A stretch of 64,000 nt of DNA from Pseudoleptotrichia goodfellowii (GCF_007990505.1 NZ_AP019822.1:186001-250000), one strand, 5' to 3'. Counted from the stretch's first letter, positions 15,861 through 25,930 are shown. Notes: generated by a model from the letters alone, not told the origin. Program-made: numbers and translations.

Positions 15861-17825
15861 ATGAAAGAACGGAACAGTTTTAGATTCAGATTGATGATTT
15901 TGGTATTGTTTATATCGGCAGGATTTTTGTGGGTCATTATAAATCTGTTTTATATTCAGATTGTAAAAGGCAGTGAATGGCAAAAGACAGGAGAAATGCA
16001 GTACAAAAGTGAATTTACGGTAAAATCCAAAAGAGGACGTATAATAACCAACGATGGAGAAGTTTTGGCTTATGACGGGGAAACGTATGATTTGATATTG
16101 GATCCCACATTGATAGATCCTGAAAACATAGATAAACTTATGGAACTCTTGAAAAAAAATATAATTTCTTTTGATGTAAACAAAGTTAAAAACGATATTT
16201 CGGATAAAATGAGACAGAACAAAAAGTATCTGAAACTTGATTATATTTTGGGATATAATGAAAAAAGAGCTATTTTAGATGAATTATCCAAAGACAAAAG
16301 TTTGAAGTCGGGAGTATTTTTTGAAACAAATTATATAAGACACTATATAAGAAATAAAGCTTTTCAGGAAACAATAGGTTATATGAATACTGAAAATAAG
16401 GGTGTTTACGGAATAGAAAAAACATATAATGATCAGCTTACGGGAGTTGACGGGCTTATTGAAGGATTCAGAATACCGCGTAAATTTACTACGATCACTT
16501 CGTTAAAAGATACGAAAGAAGTAGTTCTTGCTAAAAACGGAGATAACGTAATATTGACTGTAGACAGTGTTTTGCAATATGCTCTTGATGAGGAACTGAG
16601 AAAAACTTTCGAGGAGTATAGTGCAGTTTCCACAATGGGAATACTTATGGAAGTGGAAACAGGGAAAATACTCGCGATGTCTTCATATCCCAAAGCGGAA
16701 AACAATGCTGAAGTAAAAAACAGACCTATAACCGATTTGTTTGAGCCGGGATCAATATTTAAGCCGATTACCGTTTCAACGGGGTTACAGTTGGGAGTAA
16801 TCAATCAAAACAGTATGATAGAATCAAGCGGACATATAAGAGTAGCCGACAGAGTTATAAAAGACCATGATTCTTCCACTACGGGAAGCCTGAATTTGGA
16901 AAATCTTATAGCAAAATCGGGAAATGTCGGAATGGTAAAAATTGCTCAAATGATGAAAACTAAAGATTTTTATTCTTACCTTGAAAAAGTGGGATTAGGG
17001 AAAAAAACAGGAATCGATACTTATTCGGAAACTACACAGAAACTGTTGCCATTGAAAGATATGACAGAGGTAAAAAAATCCAATATTGCTTTCGGGCAGG
17101 GAATAGCCATGACACAAATGCAGATAATGATGGCTCTTAATACGGTAGTAAATCACGGTAAATTAATGAAACCTTATATTGTAGATCATATAGAAGATGA
17201 TGACGGAAATATAATTTCTCAAAATTCTCCTGTTGTTCTGGAAAATGTTTTCAGTGAAGAAGTTTCGAGATTGAACAGATATTATATGGAAGCCGTTGTT
17301 ACGAAAGGAACAGGAAGAGGAGCACAAATAGAAGGATATAATATAGGAGGAAAAACCGGTACGGCACAAAAATCGGGAACGAGAGGATACGAAACAGGAA
17401 AATATTTCAGTTCGTTTTTTGCATTTTTTCCGGTAGAAAATCCTAAATATGCAATACTGATAACAGTAAATGAGCCTCATGGAGCTTATTACGGAGCGGC
17501 AGTTGCATTGCCTTCGGTAAAACAGGTACTTGAAAAACTGATTAAATACAAGGGGATAAATCCCCAGGGAATTATAACTGCACAAAAACAGCAGATAGCA
17601 ATAAATTCTTACACGAAAAAAGATTTGAAAAAAATATCCGAGGATTTTGGAAAAAATCTGATGCCCGACCTTAAAGGGATAAGTATGAGAGAACTGTTAT
17701 CTGTTTATCCTCAGAAAAAGTTTCCGAAATATAATATTGCGGGGAGTGGAAGAGTAACAGACCAGTGGCCTGCAGCAGGAGCAAAACTGGATAAAAATAC
17801 GGAAATAAAAATAGTGCTTGAATAA
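15861..17825 (+). CDS. ftsI: Class B penicillin-binding transpeptidase (FtsI/PBP2-type) with PASTA domain
   Basis: A 654-residue peptidoglycan transpeptidase with one N-terminal membrane anchor (about residues 10-32). A dimerisation domain follows, then the catalytic domain with Ser298-Ile-Phe-Lys301, Ser353-Gly-Asn355 and Lys498-Thr-Gly-Thr501. The last 60 residues (MPDLKGISMRELL to the end) form one PASTA repeat. It crosslinks septal or lateral wall outside the inner membrane. The PASTA tail is usual in Gram-positives and some Fusobacteria. FtsI is favoured over an elongation PBP2 by length and tail, but no division cluster surrounds it. Confidence 0.85.
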   Translation: MKERNSFRFRLMILVLFISAGFLWVIINLFYIQIVKGSEWQKTGEMQYKSEFTVKSKRGRIITNDGEVLAYDGETYDLILDPTLIDPENIDKLMELLKKNIISFDVNKVKNDISDKMRQNKKYLKLDYILGYNEKRAILDELSKDKSLKSGVFFETNYIRHYIRNKAFQETIGYMNTENKGVYGIEKTYNDQLTGVDGLIEGFRIPRKFTTITSLKDTKEVVLAKNGDNVILTVDSVLQYALDEELRKTFEEYSAVSTMGILMEVETGKILAMSSYPKAENNAEVKNRPITDLFEPGSIFKPITVSTGLQLGVINQNSMIESSGHIRVADRVIKDHDSSTTGSLNLENLIAKSGNVGMVKIAQMMKTKDFYSYLEKVGLGKKTGIDTYSETTQKLLPLKDMTEVKKSNIAFGQGIAMTQMQIMMALNTVVNHGKLMKPYIVDHIEDDDGNIISQNSPVVLENVFSEEVSRLNRYYMEAVVTKGTGRGAQIEGYNIGGKTGTAQKSGTRGYETGKYFSSFFAFFPVENPKYAILITVNEPHGAYYGAAVALPSVKQVLEKLIKYKGINPQGIITAQKQQIAINSYTKKDLKKISEDFGKNLMPDLKGISMRELLSVYPQKKFPKYNIAGSGRVTDQWPAAGAKLDKNTEIKIVLE

Positions 17826-17854
17826 ATTTAATAAAACGGAAAACAGAGGTTATA

Positions 17855-20059
17855 ATGTATTATTATCAAATGTATGTGGAAAATAATAAAAATATATATA
17901 CATATAAATCACAGGATAAATATGAAATCGGAGAATGGTGCATTGTAAATTTTGCCAACAGAAATAAAATGGCACTCGTTTTATCTGAAATCAATGAAAC
18001 AGAGCTGACAATAGATACAGCAAAAATAAAATTTATTTCGGATAAAGCTCCTGTTTTGTCAGTGCCTTCGGTGATAATGGAACTCGTGAAATGGATAAAA
18101 GACTATTATTTGAGCGATTATAACAGTGTTATAAAAGCTGCTTATCCGGGAGCATTGAAATTAAATTATTCAAAAAAAGCGGTTTATGTAAAAGATTTGG
18201 AAATAAAAGAAAAGAAAGAAAAACTTTTTGAAAAAGAAGAAAGCGGAAAGTCTGAAAGTATTGAAAAATTTAACGAATATATGAAAAAAAAGAAAGAAGT
18301 TACTTTTCAGACACTGCAGAAAAATTTTTCGGAAAAAATTATAAATAAAGCAATAAGAGAAAAAGCTGTTACAATAGAAAAAAAAATAATAACTAAGTCT
18401 AAAATAAAAGAAAATACCGAATTAAAAAGTGAAATATTAAAAGACAGTGTTGTTTTGAATGATGAACAGCAAAAAGCCGTAAACAGAATAGAAAACGGTA
18501 ATAATAAATTTTATTTAATAAAAGGAGTTACCGGATCGGGTAAAACTGAAATATACGTAAATCTTATAAAAAATGCAATGAAAGAAAATTGCGGGAGTAT
18601 ATTTTTGGTACCTGAAATTTCATTGACTCCGCAAATGATTGAAAGACTTGAGCGACAATTTTCAGGCTCGGTAGCGGTACTTCACAGTAAACTTACCGAT
18701 GTGGAAAAAAGGGCGGAATGGTCGTTTATAAGAAGAGGGGAAAAGAAAATTGTAATAGGAGCAAGGTCCGCAATATTTGCTCCGGTAGAAAATCTGAAAT
18801 ATATAATAATTGACGAGGAACATGAAAATACTTACAAACAGGATACAAATCCCAGATATCATGTGAAAAATGCTGCTATAAAAAGGGCATTGATAGAAGA
18901 AAATGTAAAAGTAATATTCGGATCGGCTACACCTTCTTTCGAGTCTTATTATCAGGCGAAAAAAGGAGATTTAGAACTTATCGAACTGAAAGAAAGATTT
19001 AATAATGCAAAAATTCCCGAATATAAAGTAGTGGATCTGAATGAAACTCCGAATAATTTTTCCGATGAATTGCTGAAAGAAATCTCGAATACACTTGCAA
19101 AAAAGGAACAGGTGCTGCTCGTTTTAAACAGAAAAGCATTTTCCAATCTGTTAAAGTGTAAAGAATGCGGAAATATTCCGACATGTCCTAACTGCAGTAT
19201 TTCTCTAAGTTATTATAAATATGATAATAAGCTGAAATGCAGTTATTGCGGATATGAAGAAAGATTCGACAAAAAATGTAAAAGCTGCGGTAGTGACAAA
19301 ATGATACAGATAGGCAGCGGAACAGAGAAAATAGAAGAAGAGCTGAAAGAAATATTTTATGACGGAAAAATAGTCAGAATAGATTCGGAAAGTGTGAAAA
19401 CTAAAAAAGATTACGAAAATCTGTATAACGACTTTAAAAATCAGAAATACAATATAATGTTGGGGACACAGATTATAGCCAAAGGCTTTCACTTTCCCAA
19501 TGTAACCCTTGTGGGAATAGTTAATTCGGATATAATACTGAATTTTCCCGACTTCAGAGCGGCAGAAAAAACTTTTCAGCTGCTAGTCCAGTCGGCAGGG
19601 AGGGCAGGAAGAGAGGAAAAAGAAGGACAGGTTATTATACAGACTTTCAATAAGGAAAATGAAGTTATAAAAAAAACTGTAGAAAATGATTATGAAGGCT
19701 ATTTTGAAAAGGAAATGGAAATAAGAAAACTTTTCAATTATCCTCCTTACGGCAGGCTTATTATTATTGTCCTGTCGTCTGATGAAGAAAACGGACTGGA
19801 AGAAAAAGTGAAAATATTTTATAATAAGATAATGAGTTCGGTAAAAAGAAAAATACAACCTGAAAAAAACGAATTTATATCAGAGCCTTTTAAAGCACCG
19901 ATATACAAAATAAATACGAGATACAGATACCAGATATTTATAAAATTCAACAGAAATAATATAACTAAAATAAAAAATATAATAAGAGCGACTTTAAACG
20001 ATTATAATGAAAAAAATATGAGAATAAGCGTAGACGTGGATCCTGTGTCTATGTTGTAA
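17855..20059 (+). CDS. priA: Primosomal replication restart helicase PriA
   Basis: A 734-residue superfamily 2 helicase. The N-terminal about 110 residues match the PriA DNA 3'-end binding domain (EIGEWCIVNFANRNK). Helicase motifs include Walker A GVTGSGKTE, the DEEH box and GSATPSFESYY. Eight zinc cysteines appear in CKECGNIPTCPNC and CSYCGYEERFDKKCKSC. The C-terminal motifs include LGTQIIAKGFHFPNVTLVG and SAGRAGR. It reloads the replisome at stalled forks. It is followed at 27 bases by def, the common priA-def-fmt arrangement. Confidence 0.96.
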   Translation: MYYYQMYVENNKNIYTYKSQDKYEIGEWCIVNFANRNKMALVLSEINETELTIDTAKIKFISDKAPVLSVPSVIMELVKWIKDYYLSDYNSVIKAAYPGALKLNYSKKAVYVKDLEIKEKKEKLFEKEESGKSESIEKFNEYMKKKKEVTFQTLQKNFSEKIINKAIREKAVTIEKKIITKSKIKENTELKSEILKDSVVLNDEQQKAVNRIENGNNKFYLIKGVTGSGKTEIYVNLIKNAMKENCGSIFLVPEISLTPQMIERLERQFSGSVAVLHSKLTDVEKRAEWSFIRRGEKKIVIGARSAIFAPVENLKYIIIDEEHENTYKQDTNPRYHVKNAAIKRALIEENVKVIFGSATPSFESYYQAKKGDLELIELKERFNNAKIPEYKVVDLNETPNNFSDELLKEISNTLAKKEQVLLVLNRKAFSNLLKCKECGNIPTCPNCSISLSYYKYDNKLKCSYCGYEERFDKKCKSCGSDKMIQIGSGTEKIEEELKEIFYDGKIVRIDSESVKTKKDYENLYNDFKNQKYNIMLGTQIIAKGFHFPNVTLVGIVNSDIILNFPDFRAAEKTFQLLVQSAGRAGREEKEGQVIIQTFNKENEVIKKTVENDYEGYFEKEMEIRKLFNYPPYGRLIIIVLSSDEENGLEEKVKIFYNKIMSSVKRKIQPEKNEFISEPFKAPIYKINTRYRYQIFIKFNRNNITKIKNIIRATLNDYNEKNMRISVDVDPVSML

Positions 20060-20086
20060 TAAAAGTAAAAAGGAGAAAAATTTATA

Positions 20087-20599
20087 ATGAATATAGTTTT
20101 ATATGAGCATCCTACCCTCAGAACGAAATCAACCGAAGTGGATATTGTAGATGATGAACTTAGAAAAATACTGGACGAAATGGTAGAAACTATGAGAAAA
20201 GCTAACGGAGTGGGGCTTGCTGCAAATCAGGTGGGTATACCGAAAAGATTTTTCGTTCTTGAAGTGGAAAATAAAGTAAGAAAAATAGTTAATCCCGAAA
20301 TAATAGAGTCAAGTGATGAAATTATCGAATATGAAGAAGGATGTCTGAGTATACCGGGAATTTATAAAAAAGTAAACAGACCTAGTGAAATAAAAGTAAA
20401 ATATCTTAATGAAAAAGGTGAAGAAGTAATTGAGGAGTTAAAAGAAATGTGGGCAAGAGCTTTTCAGCATGAACTCGATCACCTTGACGGAGTGTTATTT
20501 ATAGACAGAATATCCGTTCTGAATAAAAGACTTATTTCCAAAAAACTGGAATTGATGAAAAAAGAATTTGCCAAAGGGAAAAAATACAGGGAGGAATAA
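20087..20599 (+). CDS. def: Peptide deformylase
   Basis: A 170-residue metalloenzyme that removes the N-formyl group from nascent proteins. All three signature motifs are present: GVGLAANQVGI, EEGCLSIPG (metal-binding Cys) and HELDHLDG (metal-binding His pair and catalytic Glu). AAAAGGAGAAAAA supplies the SD. It overlaps nothing but ends five bases before the fmt start; def and fmt are functionally paired. Confidence 0.97.
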   Translation: MNIVLYEHPTLRTKSTEVDIVDDELRKILDEMVETMRKANGVGLAANQVGIPKRFFVLEVENKVRKIVNPEIIESSDEIIEYEEGCLSIPGIYKKVNRPSEIKVKYLNEKGEEVIEELKEMWARAFQHELDHLDGVLFIDRISVLNKRLISKKLELMKKEFAKGKKYREE

Positions 20600-20603
20600 A
20601 TCA

Positions 20604-21536
20604 GTGAAAACAATATTTATGGGAACACCTGAATTTGCAATACCGAGTTTGGAAACTGTTTATAAAAATACCGATTTGAAATTGATTTTTACTAAAGAAG
20701 ATAAACGTAATGCAAGGGGAAACAAAATAATATTTTCTCCGGTAAAACAGTTCGGGCTTGATAATAATATAGAAATAATACAGCCTAAAAAACTTAAAGA
20801 GGCTGAAATTACAGAAAAAATAAGAGAAATAAATCCCGATTTGATAGTAGTTGTGGCTTACGGGAAAATCATTCCGAAAGAGATAATAGATATACCGAAA
20901 TACGGTATTATAAATGTACATTCTTCTCTACTGCCTAAATACAGAGGAGCATCGCCTATTCACTCTGCTATATTAAACGGCGATAAGGAAACGGGAGTAA
21001 GTATAATGTACATTGAAGAAGAACTTGATGCGGGAGATGTTATACTGAAAGAATATTGTGAAATAACTGAAGATGATACTCTGGGAACATTACATGATAA
21101 GCTGAAAGAGTTGGGAGCAACGGGGCTCGGAAAAACTTTAAAACTTATCGAAAGTGAAAATGTAAAGACTGAAAAGCAGGACGATACAAAAGCGACTTTT
21201 GTAAAGCCTATTTCCAAAGAACAGGCAAAAATTGACTGGACAGATACCAAAGAAAATGTATATAATAAAATAAGAGGATTGAATCCTTTTCCGGGTGCGT
21301 ATACTTTTAATGAAAAAAACGAAAATATTAAAGTTTACAAAGGAGAAAAGACTGATAAATTGTACGATGGAGAATTTGGAGAAATTGTAGAAATAATAAA
21401 TAAAAAAGGACCTGTAGTAAAAGTTCGGAATGGAGGTATAATATTAACGGAAGTGAAATTTGAAGGGAAAAAAATTCAAAAAGGAACGGATGTTATAAAC
21501 GGAAGAAAATTATTACAGGGAGAAAAACTGATATAA
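20604..21536 (+). CDS. fmt: Methionyl-tRNA formyltransferase
   Basis: A 310-residue enzyme that formylates initiator Met-tRNA. Visible are KTIFMGTPEFAIPSLE at the N-terminus, the catalytic NVHSSLLPKYRGASPIHSAIL motif (quoted in part) and DAGDVILKE, with a C-terminal OB-like domain containing IRGLNPFPGAYT. GTG at 20604 is preferred because GGGAGG (20589-20594) lies ten bases upstream; an upstream in-frame start at 20568 lies inside def. Confidence 0.96.
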   Translation: MKTIFMGTPEFAIPSLETVYKNTDLKLIFTKEDKRNARGNKIIFSPVKQFGLDNNIEIIQPKKLKEAEITEKIREINPDLIVVVAYGKIIPKEIIDIPKYGIINVHSSLLPKYRGASPIHSAILNGDKETGVSIMYIEEELDAGDVILKEYCEITEDDTLGTLHDKLKELGATGLGKTLKLIESENVKTEKQDDTKATFVKPISKEQAKIDWTDTKENVYNKIRGLNPFPGAYTFNEKNENIKVYKGEKTDKLYDGEFGEIVEIINKKGPVVKVRNGGIILTEVKFEGKKIQKGTDVINGRKLLQGEKLI

Positions 21537-21564
21537 AAAATCTTAATAATTACGGAGGAAATAA

Positions 21565-22221
21565 ATGAAATTGAAAAAAAATGATATATCGGACAGAGTG
21601 GTCCAGAGACTCACAAATTATTTATCAATTTTAAAAGAAGTCCGAAAATATGAAGAAGGAATAAATTCCATAGAGCTTTCAAAAATTATGGATACTACAT
21701 CTGCACAAGTAAGAAAAGATTTGTCAACGTTTGGAGAATTCGGAGTAAGAGGAAAAGGATATGATATTGAAAAATTAATCGAAATTATCGAAGAAATTTT
21801 AGGGATAAACAAAGTAAATGATGTTATTATAGTAGGACACGGAAAAATGGGAGAAATGATAACTTCCAACAGTAAAGTCCTCGGAAAAGGCTTTAAAATA
21901 GTAGGAGTATTTGATAAAGATAAGAAAAAAATCGGAGAGAAAATTCCCGATTTGAAAATGGAAATAAAAAATGTGGAAGAAGTAGAAGATTTTATAAAAA
22001 ATTCTTCGGAAGCGGTAGAGACAGCTATATTGGCAGTTGTAAAAGATCAGGCTCAGATTGCTGCTGAAAAGCTTATAAGAAGCGGTATAAAAGCTATACT
22101 GAATATGACAACATATAAATTGGAGCTTCCTAAAAATATAGTAGTTGTAGATATTGATATTTCTGCTAAGTTGCAGGAATTGAACTTCTGGAGATTGAAT
22201 ATAAACGACAGGGAGGAATAA
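21565..22221 (+). CDS. rex: Redox-sensing transcriptional repressor Rex
   Basis: A 218-residue regulator. Residues 1-80 are a winged helix with ISDRVVQRLTNYLSIL and TSAQVRKDLSTFGEFGVRGKG, both diagnostic of Rex. Residues 85 onward form a Rossmann domain (VIIVGHGKMGEMI) that reads the NADH/NAD ratio, followed by a domain-swapped C-terminal helix. Rex represses fermentation and anaerobic genes until NADH rises, which fits a fermentative anaerobe. SD is CGGAGGAA. It ends one base before folD. Confidence 0.95.
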   Translation: MKLKKNDISDRVVQRLTNYLSILKEVRKYEEGINSIELSKIMDTTSAQVRKDLSTFGEFGVRGKGYDIEKLIEIIEEILGINKVNDVIIVGHGKMGEMITSNSKVLGKGFKIVGVFDKDKKKIGEKIPDLKMEIKNVEEVEDFIKNSSEAVETAILAVVKDQAQIAAEKLIRSGIKAILNMTTYKLELPKNIVVVDIDISAKLQELNFWRLNINDREE

Positions 22222-22222
22222 T

Positions 22223-23074
22223 TTGATAAAAATAGACGGAAAAGATATTTCTCAAAAAATTTTGAAATATATAGAAAAAGAACATAAATTATTAAGAGAT
22301 AAATACGAAAGAACTGCAGGACTTGCAGTAATTATGGCAGGAAATAACCCTGCGTCGGAAGTTTATGTGAAAAATAAAATAAAGGCATGTGAAAGTGTAA
22401 AATTTTATTCGGAAATTGTCAGACTGGATGAAAATGTTACAGAAGCAGATTTTATAAAAGAAATTGAAAGATTTAATAAAAATGATAAAATAGACGGAAT
22501 ATTAATACAGCTTCCGCTGCCTGAACATATAAATGAACTTAAAGTTATAAATGCCGTTTCGCCTGAAAAAGATGTAGACGGATTTCATGTTGTAAATATA
22601 GGTAAAATGATGACAGGAGACAAAAGCGGATTTTTGCCGTGTACTCCTTACGGAATAATACAGCTTTTAGAAGAATACGATATAGATCCGGCAGGAAAAG
22701 ATGTAGTAATTGTCGGAAGAAGTAATATAGTAGGAAAACCACTGGCTCTTATGCTTATAGAAAAATCTGCAACTGTACAGGTGTGCAATACAAAAACTAA
22801 AAATATAAGAGAAAAACTTAAAAATGCGGATATTGTAATAGCAGCCGCGGGGGTACCGAATCTTATAAGTGCTGAAGATATAAAAGAAGGTGCTGTTGTA
22901 ATAGATGTAGGAATAAACAGAGTAAACGGGAAACTGTGCGGAGATGTCAATTATGAAGAAGTATCCGAAAAAGCGGGATATATAACTCCGGTTCCGGGAG
23001 GAGTAGGTCCTATGACAATAGCAAGTTTAATAAAAAATACTTTTAAATCATACATTAATAAAGTTGAAAAATAA
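22223..23074 (+). CDS. folD: Bifunctional methylenetetrahydrofolate dehydrogenase/cyclohydrolase
   Basis: A 283-residue one-carbon enzyme. Family motifs include EVYVKNKIKACE (catalytic Lys), GILIQLPLPEHIN, PEKDVDGFH, and the NADP site GRSNIVGKPLALML, ending in PVPGGVGPMTIASL. It makes formyl-THF, the donor used by Fmt encoded two genes upstream. Start is TTG at 22223 behind GGGAGGAAT. It is directly adjacent to rex. Confidence 0.96.
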   Translation: MIKIDGKDISQKILKYIEKEHKLLRDKYERTAGLAVIMAGNNPASEVYVKNKIKACESVKFYSEIVRLDENVTEADFIKEIERFNKNDKIDGILIQLPLPEHINELKVINAVSPEKDVDGFHVVNIGKMMTGDKSGFLPCTPYGIIQLLEEYDIDPAGKDVVIVGRSNIVGKPLALMLIEKSATVQVCNTKTKNIREKLKNADIVIAAAGVPNLISAEDIKEGAVVIDVGINRVNGKLCGDVNYEEVSEKAGYITPVPGGVGPMTIASLIKNTFKSYINKVEK

Positions 23075-23101
23075 AAAAGTGTAATCGAAAGGAGAGATCT
23101 T

Positions 23102-23587
23102 GTGAAAGAAAAAATAAAATTTATAAGAGAATTGGCTCAAAGTATGAATGAAAATAAAATTGAGGAAGTTCAGTATGAAGAAAATAACTTTGAGATACAG
23201 TTAAGAAAAAAAGGAAAAGAAAAAAGAACGGTGATTTACGGGGGAGCACCTGTAAATGTACAACCTGAAGCAAGTAATCAGGTATCTTCGGAAGCCGTTA
23301 TTGACAATATTTCAACAGTAGCGGAAAAAGTTGAAACAACTGAGGAAATAAGCGGAACAAAAATAGAATCACCGATGGTAGGAACTTTTTATATAGCTCC
23401 GTCACCTACATCGGCACCGTTTATTAAAGAAGGGGATAATGTAACTGAAGGTCAGACATTATGTATAGTGGAAGCTATGAAACTTATGAATGAAGTAAAA
23501 TCTTCAGTTTCGGGAAAAGTAAAAAAAATAATGGCAAAAGACGGAGATGCCATAAAAAAAGGACAGGTTTTAGTTATAATAGAATAG
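23102..23587 (+). CDS. accB: Biotin carboxyl carrier protein of acetyl-CoA carboxylase
   Basis: A 161-residue carrier. The C-terminal biotinyl domain begins near residue 85 (SPMVGTFYIAPSPTSAPF, including the thumb) and contains the biotinylation motif EAMKLMNEV with its lysine, ending in KKGQVLVIIE. The N-terminal 30 residues bind the carboxylase partner; a Glu/Ser/Val-rich linker joins the two. It carries carboxybiotin for malonyl-CoA synthesis. GTG start at 23102 with AAAGGAGAG upstream. No accC lies next to it, so the complex is split. Confidence 0.95.
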   Translation: MKEKIKFIRELAQSMNENKIEEVQYEENNFEIQLRKKGKEKRTVIYGGAPVNVQPEASNQVSSEAVIDNISTVAEKVETTEEISGTKIESPMVGTFYIAPSPTSAPFIKEGDNVTEGQTLCIVEAMKLMNEVKSSVSGKVKKIMAKDGDAIKKGQVLVIIE

Positions 23588-23631
23588 AAAATGATTAAAA
23601 AGTCCGAATTTAAAGGAAGGTGTAATATATT

Positions 23632-24951
23632 TTGGAAGAACAGAGGATTTGGGTAAAAATTATTTTATTAATTATATTATTATTTTTATCCGCATTTTTC
23701 TCGGCAACTGAAGCTGCATTGATTTCTCTTAAAAGAATTCATATAGGAGATATTAAGGAGAAAAATTCAAAAGAAGAAACACTGCTCAAATTATGGCTGA
23801 AAAATCCCAATGAACTTTTAACAACGCTTTTATTGGGAAAAACGGCAGTATATGTATTGTCGGTATCTACTGCAGTAATGCTTGCTGAAAGCTATTATAA
23901 CAGTTTTTTCGGTCATATGAACAGATCATTTTATATGTTTTCGGCATTTGTCATTATAGTAATTATAATGCTTATAATTACTGAAATTACACCGAGAGTA
24001 TTTGCCAAAAACAGTGCTGCGAAAATTTCCAGAACATTGATAGTTCCGTTAAATACGTTAAGAATTATTTTAAGACCGGTAATTTTAATTTTTCTTGAAA
24101 TATCCAAACTTATAATTAAATTATTCGGGATAAAAGTAAAAGAACAGATGTTCGAGATAACGGAAGAGGATATAAAAACTTTCGTAAAAGAAGGAACAGA
24201 AGTAGGGGTAATCGAAGAAGGCGAAGAGGAAATGATACACAGTATTTTTGAATTTTCCGATACGACAGTTAAAGAAATACTTACTCCGAGAACGACAGTT
24301 TTTGCTCTTGATATGGAAAAAACCATAGGAGAAGTTTGGGATGAAGTAGTGGAACAGGGATTTTCGAGGATTCCTGTATATAATGAAACTATAGACAAAA
24401 TAGTCGGTATAGTCCATATGAAAGATATGATAAAATACAACAAAGAAGAACATTCGGATATGAAAATTAAGGAACTGATGAAAGAGCCTTATTTTGTACC
24501 GACTACGAAAACTCTGGTTGAATTACTTGAAGAATTTAAGAAAAAACAGTCTCACATGGCAATTATAATTGATGAGTACGGGGGGACTTTAGGAATAGTA
24601 ACTATTGAAGATTTGCTCGAAGAAATTGTCGGAGAAATAAGGGATGAATTTGATCAGGAAGAGGAAAGTATTCAGCAGATAAAAGAAACAATATTTGATA
24701 TAAGAGGAGATACGGTAATAGAAGAACTGAACGAAGAACTTGATATTAATATGCCTGTTTCCGAAGAATACGACACAGTTTCGGGTTATGTTCAGGACGA
24801 GTTGGGAAAAGTTGCCGAAGAGGGAGATCAGGTAAAAGGAGACGGATTTATCCTGAAAGTAATGGAAGTTGACAATAAAAGAATAGAGAAATTGAGAATA
24901 ATAATTACTGAAAAAAATAACGAAAGGGAAGCTGACGATGGAAAAGATTAG
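23632..24951 (+). CDS. CNNM/HlyC-CorC family membrane protein with CBS pair
   Basis: A 439-residue protein. Residues 1-180 are a CNNM (DUF21) domain with four membrane segments, starting LSAFFSATEAALISLKRI, the family motif. Residues 205-325 hold two CBS domains, including EILTPRTTVFALDM and IDEYGGTLGIVTIEDLLEEIVGE. Residues 345-430 are the CorC_HlyC domain. Relatives export magnesium or cobalt; some were historically called haemolysins. TTG start at 23632 behind AAAGGAAGG. Its end overlaps the next gene by 14 bases. Confidence 0.9.
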   Translation: MEEQRIWVKIILLIILLFLSAFFSATEAALISLKRIHIGDIKEKNSKEETLLKLWLKNPNELLTTLLLGKTAVYVLSVSTAVMLAESYYNSFFGHMNRSFYMFSAFVIIVIIMLIITEITPRVFAKNSAAKISRTLIVPLNTLRIILRPVILIFLEISKLIIKLFGIKVKEQMFEITEEDIKTFVKEGTEVGVIEEGEEEMIHSIFEFSDTTVKEILTPRTTVFALDMEKTIGEVWDEVVEQGFSRIPVYNETIDKIVGIVHMKDMIKYNKEEHSDMKIKELMKEPYFVPTTKTLVELLEEFKKKQSHMAIIIDEYGGTLGIVTIEDLLEEIVGEIRDEFDQEEESIQQIKETIFDIRGDTVIEELNEELDINMPVSEEYDTVSGYVQDELGKVAEEGDQVKGDGFILKVMEVDNKRIEKLRIIITEKNNEREADDGKD

Positions 24952-25390
24952 ACCTAGAGTAAGAGTCGCCGGAATTTTAATAGAAAATGAGAGGATACTT
25001 TTAATAGAGCATTCCAAAAATGATAAAAAATATTGGCTCGTACCCGGAGGTGGTGTAGATTGGGGTGAAAGTACGGCAGAATCTCTCATAAGAGAATATA
25101 AAGAAGAAACGAATCTCGATATAGAAGTCGAAAGTTTCCTGTTTCTTTCGGAAACAATAGCTCCCAATAAAGAAAAACATGTGATAAATCTGTATTTTAA
25201 AGTAAAAAGAAAAGATACTTCCAAAGAAGATTTGAAATTAGGCAACGAAGAAATGCTTACCGATTTGAAATTTTTTGAAAAAGAAAAAATAAAAAATATA
25301 AAATTGTACCCGAATATAAAAGAACAGATTATAAAATTATTGAATAAAGAAAAGATAGTCCCGTATTTAGGATTGTTATGGGATAAGTAG
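24938..25390 (+). CDS. NUDIX hydrolase
   Basis: A 150-residue hydrolase of nucleoside-diphosphate-linked compounds. The Nudix box is intact: GGVDWGESTAESLI followed by REYKEET, with the catalytic REXXEE glutamates. A beta-strand start RVRVAGILIENERILLIEH and a WLVPGGGVDWG approach fit the fold. The substrate is not evident; the family cleans up oxidised nucleotides, ADP-ribose or other pyrophosphates. It overlaps the CNNM gene by 14 bases and lies ten bases before apt, so it is probably co-expressed with purine salvage. Confidence 0.9.
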   Translation: MEKIRPRVRVAGILIENERILLIEHSKNDKKYWLVPGGGVDWGESTAESLIREYKEETNLDIEVESFLFLSETIAPNKEKHVINLYFKVKRKDTSKEDLKLGNEEMLTDLKFFEKEKIKNIKLYPNIKEQIIKLLNKEKIVPYLGLLWDK

Positions 25391-25399
25391 GAGGAAAAA

Positions 25400-25930
25400 A
25401 TGAAAACTGAAGAAAAAAAAATAGTGGAGGGATTAATAAGAACTATTCCCGACTTTCCTGAAAAAGGAATTGTATTCAGAGATATTACTACTGCATTAAA
25501 AGACAAAAAAGGGCTTAATATTGTAATAAAAGATTTTACAGAAAGATATAAAGATAAAGGCATTGATTATGTATTGGGAGCAGATGCGAGAGGATTTATT
25601 TTCGGGGCTGCTATCGCTTATAATATAGGAGTGGGATTTGTTCCTGCGAGAAAAGTGGGGAAACTGCCTGCAGAAACTGTAAAAATCGAATATGAGTTGG
25701 AATACGGTAAAAACAGTATAGAAATCCATAAAGACTCTTTTAAAAAAGGGGATAAAGTACTTATTGTGGACGATCTTCTGGCAACGGGAGGAACTGCTGC
25801 AGCTATGGTAAAATTGGTTGAAATGCTCGGTGCAAGTATATATGAATTGGCTTTTATGATTGAATTGGAAGATTTAAAAGGCAGAGATGTTCTGAAAGGG
25901 CATGAGGTTTATTCACAGTTGCAATATTAA
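25400..25930 (+). CDS. apt: Adenine phosphoribosyltransferase
   Basis: A 176-residue salvage enzyme converting adenine and PRPP to AMP. Diagnostic motifs are FPEKGIVFRDITTAL near residues 17-31, GADARGFIFGAAIAY, VPARKVGKLPAET and the PRPP loop VLIVDDLLATGGTAAAM. Length is normal. AGGAGG at 25389-25394 is the SD. It ends an operon; the next 378 bases hold a palindromic element and other repeats before relA. Confidence 0.96.
   Translation: MKTEEKKIVEGLIRTIPDFPEKGIVFRDITTALKDKKGLNIVIKDFTERYKDKGIDYVLGADARGFIFGAAIAYNIGVGFVPARKVGKLPAETVKIEYELEYGKNSIEIHKDSFKKGDKVLIVDDLLATGGTAAAMVKLVEMLGASIYELAFMIELEDLKGRDVLKGHEVYSQLQY

Noticed and set aside
24589-25563. Minus-strand ORF of 324 residues across the CNNM, NUDIX and apt genes
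   Set aside because: It is the longest opposing frame, but its sequence is low-complexity Ser/Phe/Leu and it lies across three well-supported genes with intact motifs on the plus strand.
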